Origin: Bugula neritina
Lineage: Eukaryota; Bryozoa; Gymnolaemata; Cheilostomatida; Bugulidae
DNA length: 64,000 nucleotides
Assembly (NCBI GenBank): GCA_964035545.1
Contig: OZ037765.1
Span: 16,486,698-16,550,697 of the forward strand
Direction: 5' to 3'
Shown: positions 49,201-62,800 of the stretch, piece by piece
How positions within the stretch are numbered: the first letter of the stretch is position 1
Layout: each line of letters starts with the position of its first letter
Program-made: the position numbers and the translations under genes
Notes under the pieces: generated by a model
Databases searched by the model: none
The model's input: the letters and a program-made list of their open reading frames with translations, nothing else
Told to the model about the DNA's origin: nothing

Positions 49201-52200
49201 TGGTAGCTTTTATGTGCGAAGTTTTTAGTCTATCAATGTGCATGAATTAGTGAACTAGATGATGATTTATTTTTCCAGGTTAGCAAGCCCAAAAGAAAAT
49301 GCTAAATTTTTCATAAAATTATTTTTGTCATCAAAAGCTAGTTTACTATGCCAGTTGGCGTATAGAATATATTTCCTTTGAAGTTTATCAACAAATGATG
49401 ACAAAATATCATTCTATCATTAATCATTCCCAGCAAAGAAGTACTTAATATTTGGAAGTAAAAACATCTAAAGGAAGGATTGTATCTGGGATGAGGAAAA
49501 AATTACAAGGAAAATTGCAAGGAGAGGCAGCTGCAAGTTCTGGTTTAAACCTGGTAAAAAAGTAAATCAACATCTAATAAAGTTGGTGATACTTTACTAA
49601 AACTAGGGCATAAAGCATGAGCAGGGTTGAAAAATAAAGTCATACTCAATAAGTGTAATGCTGAGAGCTAAGAATCGATTTCAAAATAATGTATACAAAA
49701 CTGCTTAATATTGCTTTTCATTTAATTATTTGCGTAGTAGTTTTGAATAAGAGCAGTACAAACCATTAAAATCACTTGGCACGCTATAGCAGTCTGAATC
49801 TTAAAACTTGAGCAGCTTTACAAGATACCCAAGGCTAGAACTCATTTTTTTGAAAATCATCGACAAGTAATAGCAAATGGTTTTCCCTATTTCATATAGC
49901 TGAAGATTGAATTTTCTTATACTAGTACTCAAGTAAAGCCCAAACTTCATATTCATCAGCAATCTAGTCAAGGGATGCAATTAGGCAGTTCTATAACGAA
50001 ACTATTAGTTTTAGCTAGTTACTAAAAGTCTGACTGATATGTTAATTATCTTATTGCTATATTTAACCTCAGTAAATATTGTTCTGAATAAATTGTGCAA
50101 AAAATGGCTGAAAATTAATTAATATACCTTCCCTCTTGTTTTCTTTGTGTTGCAGTTGTGAGCCGTTCAAACTATGAAATTTCTGATCACTATCAAGTAG
50201 ATCATCAGCTGTTTCTTCATCATCTAAAGATTAAGCATGTTTCTTGTAGACTGTATGTTTATACTCATCATTTGACATGGCATAGGTAATATGGTATGGT
50301 AAACAAGGTGACGTAAGCTGTCTGGTCGTGCAGACACTGGAGACTGTGATCTGCAGCTAAAAACTGGTGACTAATGTTGTTGATTGAGTGTGTGTATATT
50401 CTACCAAGCACAAACCAGCTGTCAATCTTAACTAACTCACTGTACACAATAGTTTTTTTGCATATGACAAAACAAACATGCCCTCGATCCTTATTCAATA
50501 AAGACAACATAAGTTGGCACCAGAATCAAAACAGAATAAAATGACTGTAGAATAGAGTGTATGATGAAATTGTTTTTTAATTTGGTATTAAATAATATTG
50601 CACGTTTCGCATTATAATAACCAAAACATTTTTTGAGGAAAATTGAAATTTTCTTTATCCTATAATATGTTCGGATGAGCTAGTGTTGGAAATAATTGGG
50701 TCATGCTACCTCAATAAATGCAAGTTTTTTCTCTAAGGATCAGTGAGCTTTTTACTAGTTGCCAACAATGCAGGACCAACAAAATTCTTTGTTGATTGAT
50801 CACTTTTTTGTCTCTTGATAAACAGCCATTTTAAATGAAATTTAGAGCATGGGAAAATGAGAAGTTTCACATTACAATTATTAACCTGGTTTATTAAAAA
50901 ACCAGCTCTTTGCTTATTTACTGTAATAGACTTGAATAGTACCTAAAACCATATGCATGGCAAATCAGAAACCATAGCTTATTTGCATTTTAAGCTAAAA
51001 TAGAGTGTCATACAAATAGCCTCAAGTCTTGTGACAGTATTCCAATGAAGTCATCATAACAGTTTCAAATTACAGGAGAGACTTAAATTGGTACCTGAGT
51101 GTAGTTTAGATGGTTCATCTTTGTGTGAGTGAGAATGAGAGTGACCATGGCTTGTGCCTCCATGTGTGTGCCCATGAGCTACAAGAGTAAACTCAAATAT
51201 CAACTATAGGGTGTTTTGAAAAGAAATGAATTCAACCAGCACAGGGTAATATTTATAAAGTTGAATCAAATTGTTGATTTGTTGATTGCAAGAGCTGCTC
51301 AGAGTTAGAAAGAAAAGATGAACACTTCTTAGGTATCAAAGAAGTAACATCAAATATTATGCCTAACACAAGTGTGCTCAAATTTAAAAGCAGTGTTTGT
51401 TTGTTTGTTTTATTTTGTCGCAGACGAAAATAATACATACAGTTGAGGAAAATAAACAAAATGACAAGGCCCATGGCGCAATAGCACTGCAGCTGGTCTG
51501 TGGCCCTAGTTCTCTAACAACTTAATATTCCAAAGGAAAGATTAAGTTGTGCTGAGTGCCTATTCTTTGAAATATCAACACTGTTGTTTCTTTTAAAATC
51601 AAACTGTTGAGTGAATTTCAACTAAGTTACTGCAATCAATCATCAGTCAGTCATAACTTATTAGGCTATTCTAAAAAAAGACCTGCCTGTGGTCTAAATC
51701 TGCATATAACCTACTAGATTTTCTTCTCTCTTTCTAATGTTTTTGCCAGGTTTTATAGAACTAGATATTAATATATGATAAATAATTACTTATTCATATC
51801 ACTATCAGTTTTCCATTATAATCAGTGCTATAACACAGTAAAAAGCTAACATTTTCAGTGGCATATGATCAAAAATATTAATTCCCAAATAGGATATGTA
51901 ACTATGATTATATATTATTGCATTACTTACATAACCATTATAACTGCAAAAGGGATTAAACACATAATTGGCAATCAATTATTTTCAATTTCATTTAAAC
52001 AATTAAATATGTTGATTCCTAAAATTAAATGGCTAGCGACTGTTTTAGGAATTAGGTAACATATCTACAGCTAAATAGGAGCATTTACTCTACTAAATCT
52101 TGGTGAGATTTGACACTCTCATTGCAAAGCTGTTTGGATTTGTCAAGATTTAAACATGATATGTCAGCCAGTAACATAATGATGCTTATCAGCGAATGCT

Positions 52201-55200
52201 TCTAGGGAAAGGCCGGGTTTGAAGTTACCTGATCTCTTTTCAAAGTATATCATATAAGCAGCCAGTCCCTATTTAATCAAATGGTAAGAGCAATGTACCC
52301 ACTTATAGCATCTAAGAAAACTATGAACTGTAGATCAAAGCATATGTACATCGGATCATTTGCAACTAAATCTTGAAAACTTGACCATTTATTCATGGCA
52401 ACATCTGACACTGACTTTATAAAGACACAAGTGACTAGTTTGCACTACTACAAAATCCTCCAATTATGCATTTAAATTGATTCTGTAAGGCTACAATATT
52501 CTTTAAAGTCTAATAATTTTTCATCTAGAATAATTGCAGTATGCCAATTAAGTAACGTCTGAAAAGTAAGCCTTTGCAGCTCAAAAAACTTCCAAGTAGC
52601 TTTAATTTTTGCGAGCTGCTGTCGTACAAGATATATGCAGATTTTATGTCTAAGGTCTGCCAAGGCTAAGCCTAGCAGCTGGTGGCAAAATAATGCTATT
52701 GGAGAATGTCTTGACAACTTGCTCCCTACTGATGCATTTAGAAAGTTTTGGTAAAGAAATGAAGATTTTTGAGATTATCATTTTTGTTTTTATTTTGGGT
52801 CTGGATCACAATTTTTTAATTTCATAATCAGACAAATTTACATTCGTGAAAGTTTTGACAAAACTGGGTTATTAGAAGAAAACTGCAATCTTGCACCTAT
52901 TTTGTTTATGATCATATACATTCATATCTACTTATAGAGTATATAAAGTATAAGTCCCATGTAGTTAGTCTAACAATAATTTTTACTGCAGCTTTCTCTT
53001 TACTCACAAAAGAGTTGAAAGAAAGGGTTATTGATGTGCAATCAACATAAATAATTTATGCCAGCAGGTCAATAACTGGTATGCCATTTTGCAGATAAGT
53101 TTTACCAGGCAAACCTGGCATATATAATTTACACTTGCAGGTGTTCCAATTGCATAATTATTTTCCTGTTCTATTTTTATAATTTCTAGTTTTTACTAAC
53201 ATCAAGAAAAAGGTTTGTACAGTTACACTACAATCCACATGAAGTATTAAGAGATTTATTGAAATTTGATTATTTATCCATCTTTGATCAAATTAACAGC
53301 ATAGAAATAAATATGTTATGCCAATATTGCTACCAACCATGCTAAGATAAAAATCAGAAAATAATTTGCTGCTCACTGATAATGTAACACAATATGATGA
53401 TGTAAGAAAATACGATATACTTAAGAATGTAATAACACTCATGAATATATGCACTATTACAGAAATAATATTATAGTTAGATGCCTGGGCTACCTTATAC
53501 TTCTTATAATGGTGTATGTTGCCCAGCAACAGTCCATCTGTTGCTGGGCAACATACTTTGCTAGCCACGGATCTTGGAATACAAAATGTCAGCATTTGCA
53601 AAACAAGATATTTTTCCTAGGGCTAATGTTTTAATGGGTATCAAGATGTTAAATTACAGGTAACTGATAACAAACTATTTTTGGAATAGAATAGCATAGA
53701 GTTTAAACTTTAAACAGAGCCTTAAAAACAACTTGCAAGATACATGTAAACGGCATTTTAAAACACACCTTGAAACTTCATTTATAATTAAAAGAATTGT
53801 AGGAATATTGAAAGAAAGAGGCCATGTATTTTCAACAAAAATTTAATAACAGTTTTTGATAAAAATACTAAATTTTTTATAATGGATATTAAAGGAAAAG
53901 TCATGGCCTCACTAGCATCAGCATTATCTGTATGTTGAGCTTAGTAAATGCTGCTTCAATAAGTTACAAAACAATTATTCATAACTAGTAATAGACAAAG
54001 GGCTGAGCTGTTACAAATCCTGCAGCTTTTAACTATGTAATCGAAAATGATAATGAATAAACAGTATTTGCTACATCTTATAACTAAAAGCTGTCTTTAT
54101 ACTGTCAAGCAGTTTAATGAAGAGTAAGTATAGAAACTCACTTTAGCTAAGCCATCACCAATTGAGATGTGATAATTTAAACATTAAAGAGATTAGAAAA
54201 AACTTAACCCATTGAGACTGCATGTGGAACTTGCATCTTGGTTATGTGTACAATTGACTAGGTATAATAATGCCACATTGCATGTGATATAAATAAAATG
54301 GTTTGGGTACACATGTGGCCAAACAGTACCAGCTTTGAGTGTTACAACCCTAGACCTGAAATTGCCAATTGCTACTGCAACACTTTGCTTTTTAAATATT
54401 ACTTCACCCCCACTGAAATCAAATTGCTTAGTGTTTAATATTACCTTTCTTAGGTGAATTCTTTTTATGCTTTTGCTTCAATGCGTGCATAAACAATACA
54501 TAATAATGTTTCATGTGTAAAATACGAGTATCATTAGTATCAGTATGGGTACTAGTACTGCATGCAGGTTATCAATAATTCCATTTATTGAGATTCATAA
54601 TAGAACAATTGTGTGCACAGTTATATATATATAAAATGACCAAACCAAGTTATACTGGTATCTCAGACTGGCCTCATCAATTTTCTGTTTACATTATCAT
54701 CCTTAAAGTTAAATTTCAGCCCTTGTATTGTAAGTCCAAAAAGTTCGACTTGGTCAGATTCTTTCAAATAAAACTATACATACGACCACCATGTATCTCT
54801 TTACCAGAGCAGTATTAGCTTTGATGCTTTTTGTTACTCTTTGAGTCTGGCACCACAGTTCAGTTTAATGGTGGAAAAGATATATCATGATTAGCTTACC
54901 ATGATTATGAAACAAGCAGAGACCGATGAGGTTTATTAATAGACCAGCACCCCCTACATACAGTAGGAGATCTGCATTTTCTAGAGGCTCTCTCATAGCC
55001 AGTCTCTCTATTGCCTCCACAAATATTGTGAAACATAGGGCCACCAAGAACACCGCATTTATAAGAGCTCCAACAACTTCTGCTCGTGCCCATCCATAAG
55101 TATTAGTCTTGGATTTGCCTTTCTTTGAGTACTGCATAAATACAAGTGATCAAATTAAAAGATACTATGAAACATGTTTATCAAAGATAATGAAGTACAA

Positions 55201-56952
55201 AGCTCAACTTTAGTGGTTGGTAGTTCCCATTAAAAGGTCATTCATTGTTGATTGTTCAATTTTTCACTTACTAGTCTAGAGAGACTGCTAGTTCAAGAAA
55301 ATGAAGAAACATTATCTTTTTCCATCCAAAATGTCACATGTCAGCTACATGTCAATATGAACAACCTGCCCAAATCTATTTATTTACATATAGCCAAATT
55401 GCTTTAAGGGCAGTAGCTTTAAAGATGCAGGCAGCTTCATTTAAACCCTAATTCACATGATAGTTTAAAGAACTTAAACAAAATTTGTTTAGACTCAGTT
55501 AGCATTAATAAAATGATTGTTTTCATAGGTTAAGTGTAATAAGTTACAATAATCACACCTTAATCATGCATGCCACTGGGAACACAAATGTATCTGCCAA
55601 AGAAAGCCATTACAATTTGAAAGTTTTTTTGTACTGCATAGAGTATAGACTATGTTCATGTGCTTGACCAGCCTTGGCCTAACGAGTAAAGAATTTATGG
55701 TAGGGTTGTCTCCTCTACCCAAACTATCATACTAGCATGGTGAGACGCAAAGTCATAAGCCTGCTTAAAAACTCTCCCTATCAGAGGGTCTCACAGTGAT
55801 GGAGACTTTACAAAAATGCTAGTTTTAAAGAATATGCTTAAGTTAGCATGACAAATAGAATTTCTATTGAAGCAGTTGTTTTAGCTTTACCAACAGTTTG
55901 TATTTAACAATTGTTTTAATATTATTTACAGACCACTCATAATCATGATTACTAAAAAATATGGAGCCTCACACAATACCACAACTTCTAGAGTTTATGG
56001 CAACTGTTGAAGGATTTTGTATAAATGATTTATAGGATACATTTCTATTTTAGATAACATTTTGACAACTATTTATTAGTTTAAGGAGAATGAAGAAATT
56101 TGATGATACTAACATAGCCATTTATTAACCTCATGTACAGGCAAAAAGCAAAGCAAGTTCCACTCAAAGAAAGCAAACCATATTTATAGGTGGTCAGCTG
56201 CTATTGGAGTTTGCCAGCCGGATATGCAAAATAAACTACAATAACTTCCTTAGTTTTTTGTAGGATGTTAGCATTGCACAAGACAAATAATGTCATTGAT
56301 AACATATTCTAAAATGTACACAAATAGTGTGCAACGATTAGTTTGAAAATTGCATTGGTATTCTGTAAAATAAATAATACTGGTCTATTTGTGCTTACAA
56401 GATTGTGACACGGAGAGGAAAATGCTATACACAACACTTTAAGATGTGAAGCCAGGATAACAGAAAATATCACCTGTGCAATTGGACATAGAGCTTTTCA
56501 AAACAGAAACAAATATGTTGATGGACAACAAATAAAATTTATAAGCTCAGAATTTTTGCACAAAAAATTCATCTAAGATATGCTCTGCAGTTTCAATACT
56601 GCATCAATTTAGTCTGTCAATTGCTGGCTTGTAAGCATGCTGTAGACTGTAGAGTATAGAGTTTAGAGCCTAATACTAGAGACCAGACCTATAATCAATG
56701 GGTAGCTTATCATATTAGAACACCTTGCTTAGCGCACAAATCCAGGGGCTTTGCAATATATAAATATTAGCCTACCTTCACTGCTAGTAAACCAATAACT
56801 AGAGCCATTGTGTCACTGAGCATGTGGAAGGCATCAGCAATCAATGCTAGTGAGTTAGAAACACGGCCTGCAATGATCTCCACCATAAGAAAACTGGTGG
56901 TCAGCACCAACATGGTGATTAGACGGCATGATTTACCGTTATATTTTCCCAT
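46270..56952 (-). CDS. SLC30A1: SLC30A1 (ZnT1)-like zinc efflux transporter
   Basis: Eight coding exons on the minus strand: 56952-56776, 55131-54900, 51178-51095, 50223-50128, 49040-48806, 48535-48492, 46968-46889, 46476-46270; 384 codons plus stop, all in phase. A cation diffusion facilitator with six membrane segments, near residues 11-28, 33-58, 76-100, 113-133, 205-230 and 275-290. Metal-site residues are H43/D47 in helix 2 (HMLSD) and H210/D214 in helix 5 (HMVGD), the same H-D arrangement as human ZnT1. The cytosolic loop between helices 4 and 5 has ten His in residues 134-155. The C-terminal domain keeps VHEFHIW and the SVTIQPEF ending. ZnT1 exports cytosolic zinc by proton antiport. 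The protein is shorter than human (507), through a smaller loop and almost no C-terminal tail. The ATG is just after a 3' splice site (TCTCTGTAG), so a 5' non-coding exon lies upstream. Confidence 0.93.
46586..46644 (-). CDS. Candidate alternative (mutually exclusive) exon of ZnT gene
   Basis: Minus strand TTTATATCAG acceptor, 59 nt, then AAG|GTATTA donor. Read in phase 1 from exon 48535-48492 it gives SSRDLVFTADVLRSISEFAK with no stop and exits in phase 0, so it can join exon 46476 in frame. Exon 46968-46889 has the same entry and exit phases. Including both would create an immediate stop (Q-A-E-T-stop), so they can only be used one at a time. The peptide ends in a helix-like segment comparable to SNQLLREITQ of the usual exon but lacks its Q-S-V-P. 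May be a cryptic exon. Confidence 0.35.
48236..48433 (-). mobile_element. tRNA-like SINE (copy 2), in ZnT intron
   Basis: Minus strand: tRNA-like head GTCTAAGGGTTAGAGCC (box A) and GTCAGTGGTTTGATCCCC (box B), body ATGTTAGGAAGGGCAC and GTCATAATTG, tail GCTTAAAAACC and TTCTCACAGGGATGG. The most complete copy in the window. Confidence 0.75.
51400..51530. repeat. TTTG simple repeat and possible short repeat element
   Basis: A TGTTTGTTTGTTT tract in a ZnT intron is followed by GACAAGGCCCATGGCGCAAT and CTGCAGCTGGTCTGTGGCCC, GC-richer than the surroundings and looking like a degraded dispersed repeat. No second copy seen in the window. Confidence 0.3.
53514..53556. repeat. Perfect 19-bp inverted repeat with 5-nt loop
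   Basis: Arms GTATGTTGCCCAGCAACAG (53514-53532) and its exact reverse complement (53538-53556) with loop TCCAT. GC-rich against its AT-rich intron. Each arm contains a GTTGCYNRGCAAC-like X-box half-palindrome. Too short for a canonical pre-miRNA hairpin. Confidence 0.9.
55671..55807 (+). mobile_element. tRNA-like SINE (copy 3), in ZnT intron
   Basis: Plus strand: degraded head GGCCTAACGAGTAAAGAATT, tail GCTTAAAAACTCTCCCTATC then GGGTCTCACAGTGATGGAGAC, matching the tail of the copy at 48236-48433 in opposite orientation. Confidence 0.6.
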
Positions 56953-57359
56953 ATTCTACAGAGATACATAGGAAGAATTTCAGTACTGCTCAGACATTTA
57001 ATATATGTTTCAATTTTCAATTTGATTTTGCAAGTAAACTTAGATTAACAAGTTAATTAGAAGCAATATGAATATATAATAAAATATGCTTTATTTCTTT
57101 AACTCTGTTTTAAAAGACTGCCTCTTAGTTTATATTATATAATTATATAAAATACAACACTTTCTATCAATAATATTAATAATAATTATTGATACTATTG
57201 ATATTCAGTTCATAAAACAAGATTAAATCTTATATTTGTGCTAGTGTAGAAAAATTACTACTAGACACATGTAAAGATTAAATGAAGAGCAAAAATTGTC
57301 TAACAATGGCAATCACAAGTATTTTTCCAAACTTATCTTACTTAAAGTTGAACTTTTAA

Positions 57360-57790
57360 TCTGTTTGCTTTGGCGTCTATAACAGTTCAGTCTTCACTCC
57401 ATGCCCATCCACTTAACTCCAAGTTTACCAACTGCTTCTTTAGCTATACTACGGTTTTTCATAGACTGCTTAGCTGTAAACTAGAAAGTCGCTTCGCAGC
57501 GCATTAAATTCGTATTATATTCTTAGTTGCAATTTATCTCATTGGAATGCGATTGTCTGCCCATACAAAAATGTGACGCCAAAATGTGAAACTTGAAACG
57601 TGAAGAATTTAGCAGGATGTTCATTCGTGGGGCGGGGTTACCAGAAAAACTCAGTAATGCGGAGTTATCTCCCTGTATTGCATTTTCAACTGGTTGAAAT
57701 ACTCTTTATCGTGGAAGTCAATTTTGTTGAAGAAGATACTTCGAGCTCGAAGTTCAGTTCTCATTCTATATCAATATGAATATGCAATAA
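57360..57790 (-). promoter_or_regulatory. Candidate ZnT promoter / 5' UTR exon region
   Basis: About 0.4-0.8 kb upstream of the ZnT ATG, richer in CG dinucleotides (GTCGCTTCGCAGCGCATT) and with a GC box GGGGCGGGGTT at 57631-57641. I looked for metal-response elements (TGCRCNC) as in vertebrate ZnT1 and saw no clear one. Start site not visible. Confidence 0.35.
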
Positions 57791-57879
57791 AATAACTTAA
57801 ACTATCGACACTAAAACGCAAATAATATAAACATTTTTGCTTGTATAAGTAAATACATAAGCCTATGATTTAAAATATA

Positions 57880-59260
57880 GGAAATAAAGCTAATGACATG
57901 ATACTCGTACTACTGATACTCAGTAATAGAGTAAACTAGAAAATTAAAACAAGAATTTGAAAAAAGGCTTATGCCTTATAGTTATACTTAAAGTTAAAGC
58001 TATATTTAGAGTTAGTCTTACAATCTAAATTTCCACAATAGCAATGATTTGGTCACCAGGAATAATCATAGTGATAATGATTATCATTATGACAATTAAA
58101 ATGAATGTGACAATCTCTGGCCCAGCCAATGGCAAAGGTAAAGCTCAGGCATGTACATGAGTCTTGAAAGTGATGACCACGGTTTGTTAACCATACTCTG
58201 ATACAGTGATATAGTCATACTGATAATCATACTGATAGTAATGAGCATGACTAAAGGCTGGCAAATGCAAGAGACATTTACCTTACAGAGTTTTCCCTGA
58301 CAATTACATGTTTTAAGTTGAAGCTTGATCACCATGATTACTAGGATGACAATAATGATGATTAGTGATGATTACTAATAGTAATGGTAATGGCCTGTAC
58401 AGCATGAGTACCAGTATGACTATGACTGTTACTATGAGTATGAATTTTAGTATAACTATGACATAATACTATTAGTATTAGTATCAGTTTTATTATGACT
58501 AGAGTAGGCATTAGTATTGTTATTGGAGACCGATTATTTGTTATAATTATTAATTATGATAATCTAAATAAGATTGAGGTTATCATTATAATTATGAGAA
58601 GCTTTAACTTCAAGTTCAACCATTAGATGATGATGATGAGTGATGGTTACTCACTAAATATACAGGTAATACTCTGTAATTGTACAGTAGGGGTATTAAC
58701 ATAAGTAACTCAGTATTACTATCAGTATGAATATGACTATCACCATGAGTTTCAGTATGAGTATAACTAATATTATCATGATAAAATATTACTATTACCA
58801 TAAAGTTGATAACCATGATGATAATAAATATCAATGTGATAACTATTAGACTTTAGAGTATAACTCAGTAACGTATTACATTTACTGTTTAGTTTTACTA
58901 ACATACTTACTAACACTATTAGTAATAGTATCACTTTAATTAGTATTACTGTTAGTATAGCTACAAATATAAGACTAAGAATAAGATTAAGTTCCAGTAT
59001 GAGTATGACTGTAACATTAACTAAATCATTAAGTTTAACCATCACTATCACTATGAAATTGACTTTGACTATGAGTAACTGCAAGTGCAAGTATTACTAT
59101 TGGTACGAGTATCGTTATATTTATTAGTTATAATTATTTATTATGACTATGATTTATTCTTATGACTATGAGTATGCCAAAATAAAAATGAAAATCAGAT
59201 TGAGATTATCATTATGATTATGAGTACAGAGTTGAGAGTAGCTTTAACCTTAACTTTTAC
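57880..59260. repeat. Cryptic simple-sequence block 5
   Basis: About 1.4 kb dominated by GAGTATGACTATCA, AGTATTAGTATC and GATAATGATTATCATTATGA words and their complements, between the divergent ZnT and PHF12 genes. Short open frames inside (e.g. 58776-59090 minus) are repeat translations (Val/Ile/Leu-rich), not genes. Confidence 0.8.
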
Positions 59261-59314
59261 TTTTAGAACTATTAATAGTCACTAAAGTAGTGTTACAATT
59301 ATATTTGAAGCGCG

Positions 59315-59315
<1 letters not shown>

Positions 59316-59373
<58 letters not shown>
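59316..59373. repeat. (TA)29 microsatellite
   Basis: 58 nt of uninterrupted TA directly after GCGCGT. Likely polymorphic and cruciform-prone; about 0.5 kb upstream of the PHF12 start codon. Confidence 0.98.
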
Positions 59374-59378
<5 letters not shown>

Positions 59379-59892
59379 AAATTGTATTAAAACTGTATTA
59401 TATTATTGTCACAATAAAGTGGAATATAAATCATATTTTAGTTTATGCTTTGAAGTCTAGTCAGTTCAAAGACAAGTTTAACACAACTTGGCTTTGCTTA
59501 CAGACAACTATTTTGCTAATGCAATTGTTTCCACAGTTGTAGCAATCAGTTTGACTAATATTCAAGCCAAACCGAAGCTTATCTGGGCTGTTTCCTATTT
59601 AAGTTGGTTGGGAATAAATAACGATGTTCATATTGTCCTTAATATAACCAATAACTTGGTGCACAGTTTCATCAATTAGTTACACGTTAATAAAATTATT
59701 TTCAACTCAAAGTAAGTTAAATAGATGCTGCAAAATAAAGTGCTTTCCCCAATCTGCTTGAAGGTAAAATTTATGCCATACGTTATTTAAGGTATGTAAA
59801 AGAAATAGTGTTGACGGTAAAGCAAAATATAATGTGTATTCTCAAATTATGTAGGGTGTTGGTGATTGTAAAGACTATTGGTGAATGTTAAA

Positions 59893-62800
59893 ATGGCTAG
59901 CGGAGAATTTGACATCAGTAGTATATCTACTTCAGGCTCAATGATGGAGGTTAGTCAGATTCCAAAATTATCAAATTTGTTAATATTTAAAGGTTTCTAT
60001 GTAATGCTTGTCATTCATAATGTGTGGCGAGTGATTCCATTCTATAAAATAGTATCGACTTTTTGCTTTGTGAAACTTGGTTCAATTTTTTTCTAAACAG
60101 CACATACAAAAGATGATTGCACCTCCCATGAGTGATGAAGCCTTGAAACGGCAGCGTAAGGCAGAGCGAGAAGCCAATCAGGCATACAAAGTTCGTCCAG
60201 GAAAGAATCATGACACATGTGACAGCTGCAAAGAAGGTGGCGATTTGCTATGTTGTGATAAGTGTCCTTGTGCTTTTCATCTGCAGTGTCAGTAAGTATG
60301 CCATATAGTTTTGAACTTAGGTATGAGAACAATAAATTAAACGTTTTTTTGTAGAGTTCATACCTGTATTAATCTTTAGCCAATGTAAACAGAAAATAAA
60401 ATAATTAGTGTAATGTTTATTTACAGATTGTTTAGAAGTTGGTGCTTTTTAATTGTATCTGATTTATTGTTTCAACTGCCAGAGCTTGTGAAATGTATAT
60501 CTTGGGTGAATCACTACCACATGTGAATTATTTACAGTGTTTTGTGTGTTTTTGTGATCAAAGATTGATGAGCTACATGCTGTTGTTTTATTATAAGTTT
60601 ATCCTGCTATTGTTCAAACTAAAGTACACCAATAACTATAACATATTGAGCTGGTTTAGTGCTCTCTAGTTAAAAGAAACTAAATTATTGCTTGCAATAA
60701 TGTATCTCTCCTCTTGTTTGAATAGGATGATGTGTCAGTGGATTATCATTGTCCTATTGATGTCATGATTTCTTTTGGTCATCAGTCATATCTGAACAGA
60801 GTAACTCAATGATATTCATATTCTAATTCACTAACCAAATTAAATTTCACAGCACTATTGCTTGTTTTGAGTACATGAATATAGCACAGAATTGCCTTTC
60901 TTGTTACAGTGACCCACCTCTTGAAGAGGAAGATGTGCCTAAGGGAGAGTGGCTATGTCATAAGTGCAAAGCAGAAATGGCAGCCACTCAGGTTAAACGT
61001 AATCTTCCAAATGTTTTGCGGCCATTTTTAATACAATATCGAATTCAGTTCATTTAAACTGTTGGCTGGTTTGTACAATTGCTGTCTGGTTTTGAATCTT
61101 ATAAAAAGCATATTACAGTGTTTCAATAGCTCTAATTCTCCATTTTCTCACTCCATTTTCCTACGTATCATTATTAGTTTAACTGCAGCCAATTTGAGAT
61201 ATAAAACAATCACAGTTTGATCTGGGTAGCTCTGTACCCAGCTCGTCTTCTCAGCTCAAACTCAGTTTAATCTCGGGCTAGCCAATCTATTGACAAACGC
61301 CATATTGATTTGAGCTGAGCAGCTCACACAACAAAGAGGTAAAATGTAGGCTGCCTGCGAAAGCTTACATCTAGTTTTTAAGTGACAGGATAACATGCTA
61401 GCCCCTGCTAGTGAAAATAGATTCTGCTAGTGTTTTCAGTATCTGTGTTGAATGATCAAAATTTTCATTCTCAACTGCCAGCAGAGATGGGAGAGATGAT
61501 GTATTGTAATGATATATTTGAACGCATGGTTGGTAACATTTACAATATTGAAATAGGCAGTTGGAACAAATGAAAATTTGTAGTTAGGCAGTGGGGAGTT
61601 GTCAGTTTAATAAAAAATACTTATTTAACTAATATAGCCTTGACCAATGTAAGTAGATGAGCTAGATGTACATAGCCAACTGTTCTAACTTGTTTCATTC
61701 ACATAAGAGGGGGGCAACTACTCAAAATCACTCGAAAACTGGATGTACTAAGCAGAACTGGCTTCAGTTAAACTGAAATCGATACATGACAAACCAGCGA
61801 TTATGTTATACAGAACCTGTTGAGAATTGTTTGCCCTCTCATTTGGATTTACTGCTAATTATATAATATATGTGCTCTGTGTTTATAATTTCTACTTTAT
61901 TTAAAAATATTACCAAATACCTGATTATAACATGTATATAACATTTTTAAATACATGCTCATCAAATTTTAGGCTGCCACTGCAAATAACAGCCGAGTTA
62001 TCATAAACCTGCCTATCGGATTGCCTGAGCTGGGTGGGCTAACTGAACACCCCTTGCAGACTTTAGCCAGAGCTGCCAGAATGATGAATCCTGGCCAAAT
62101 GGATATTCAAAAGTCTTTTATACCTCACATACAGCTGCCTGGTAACCTTTGCAGCATGAATCTGTATCTGTTTGTCACACAGTTATTTGATTACAAGGAT
62201 TAGATACATGCAGAAAATCCCAACAAACACATGCTAATTGAGAGACACAAGTACCAAATTATTCAACATTATTTAAACTCGAAATAGCAGTCATAAAATT
62301 TTGACAACTCCAATATTTAATAATTTTATTTTTTATGAATGTTCTTTATATTTCACAATTACTTTGAATTGCTTAAGATTTAACCCTAACATATTTTGTC
62401 CAACGGCCTGTTCTGTAAGGGTATTGTGCACTCTCTTCTGTTTCTTAGGTACAAGTAAACGGAAGAGTAATTGGCGAGATGTTGGCAAAGGACCCCCAGT
62501 AAAGAAGGCAGCCCATGAACTAGACAATGGAATTGTGCCTCTGCCAGCCAAGATCTGCTTCATGTGCTCCAAGTATGTTGTGTTCCTCTGTTAATAGAAA
62601 TAGTAGCTGTAAGGAGGCGGTTGCTGGTGAATATTATTGTTGTAAGAAGACTGCAGTGGTTCCATTGCCCTTTCAGTTGCTAAATACACTTATAGAATAG
62701 TGGAGCTAATCATGTTGTTAGTTAAATGAATCTGAAGAGTGTTGGAACTTTTGAAACAGTACAAGCAAAGGAGTTTCGCTGCTGTAACATTTATAGTTTA

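Noticed and set aside
53514-53556. microRNA precursor
   Set aside because: Stem of 19 bp and total 43 nt is too short, and pairing does not extend outward.
58616-59090. Overlapping minus-strand frames coding Val/Ile/Leu-rich peptides resembling membrane proteins
   Set aside because: Translations of the cryptic simple-sequence block; hydrophobicity results from the repeated words.
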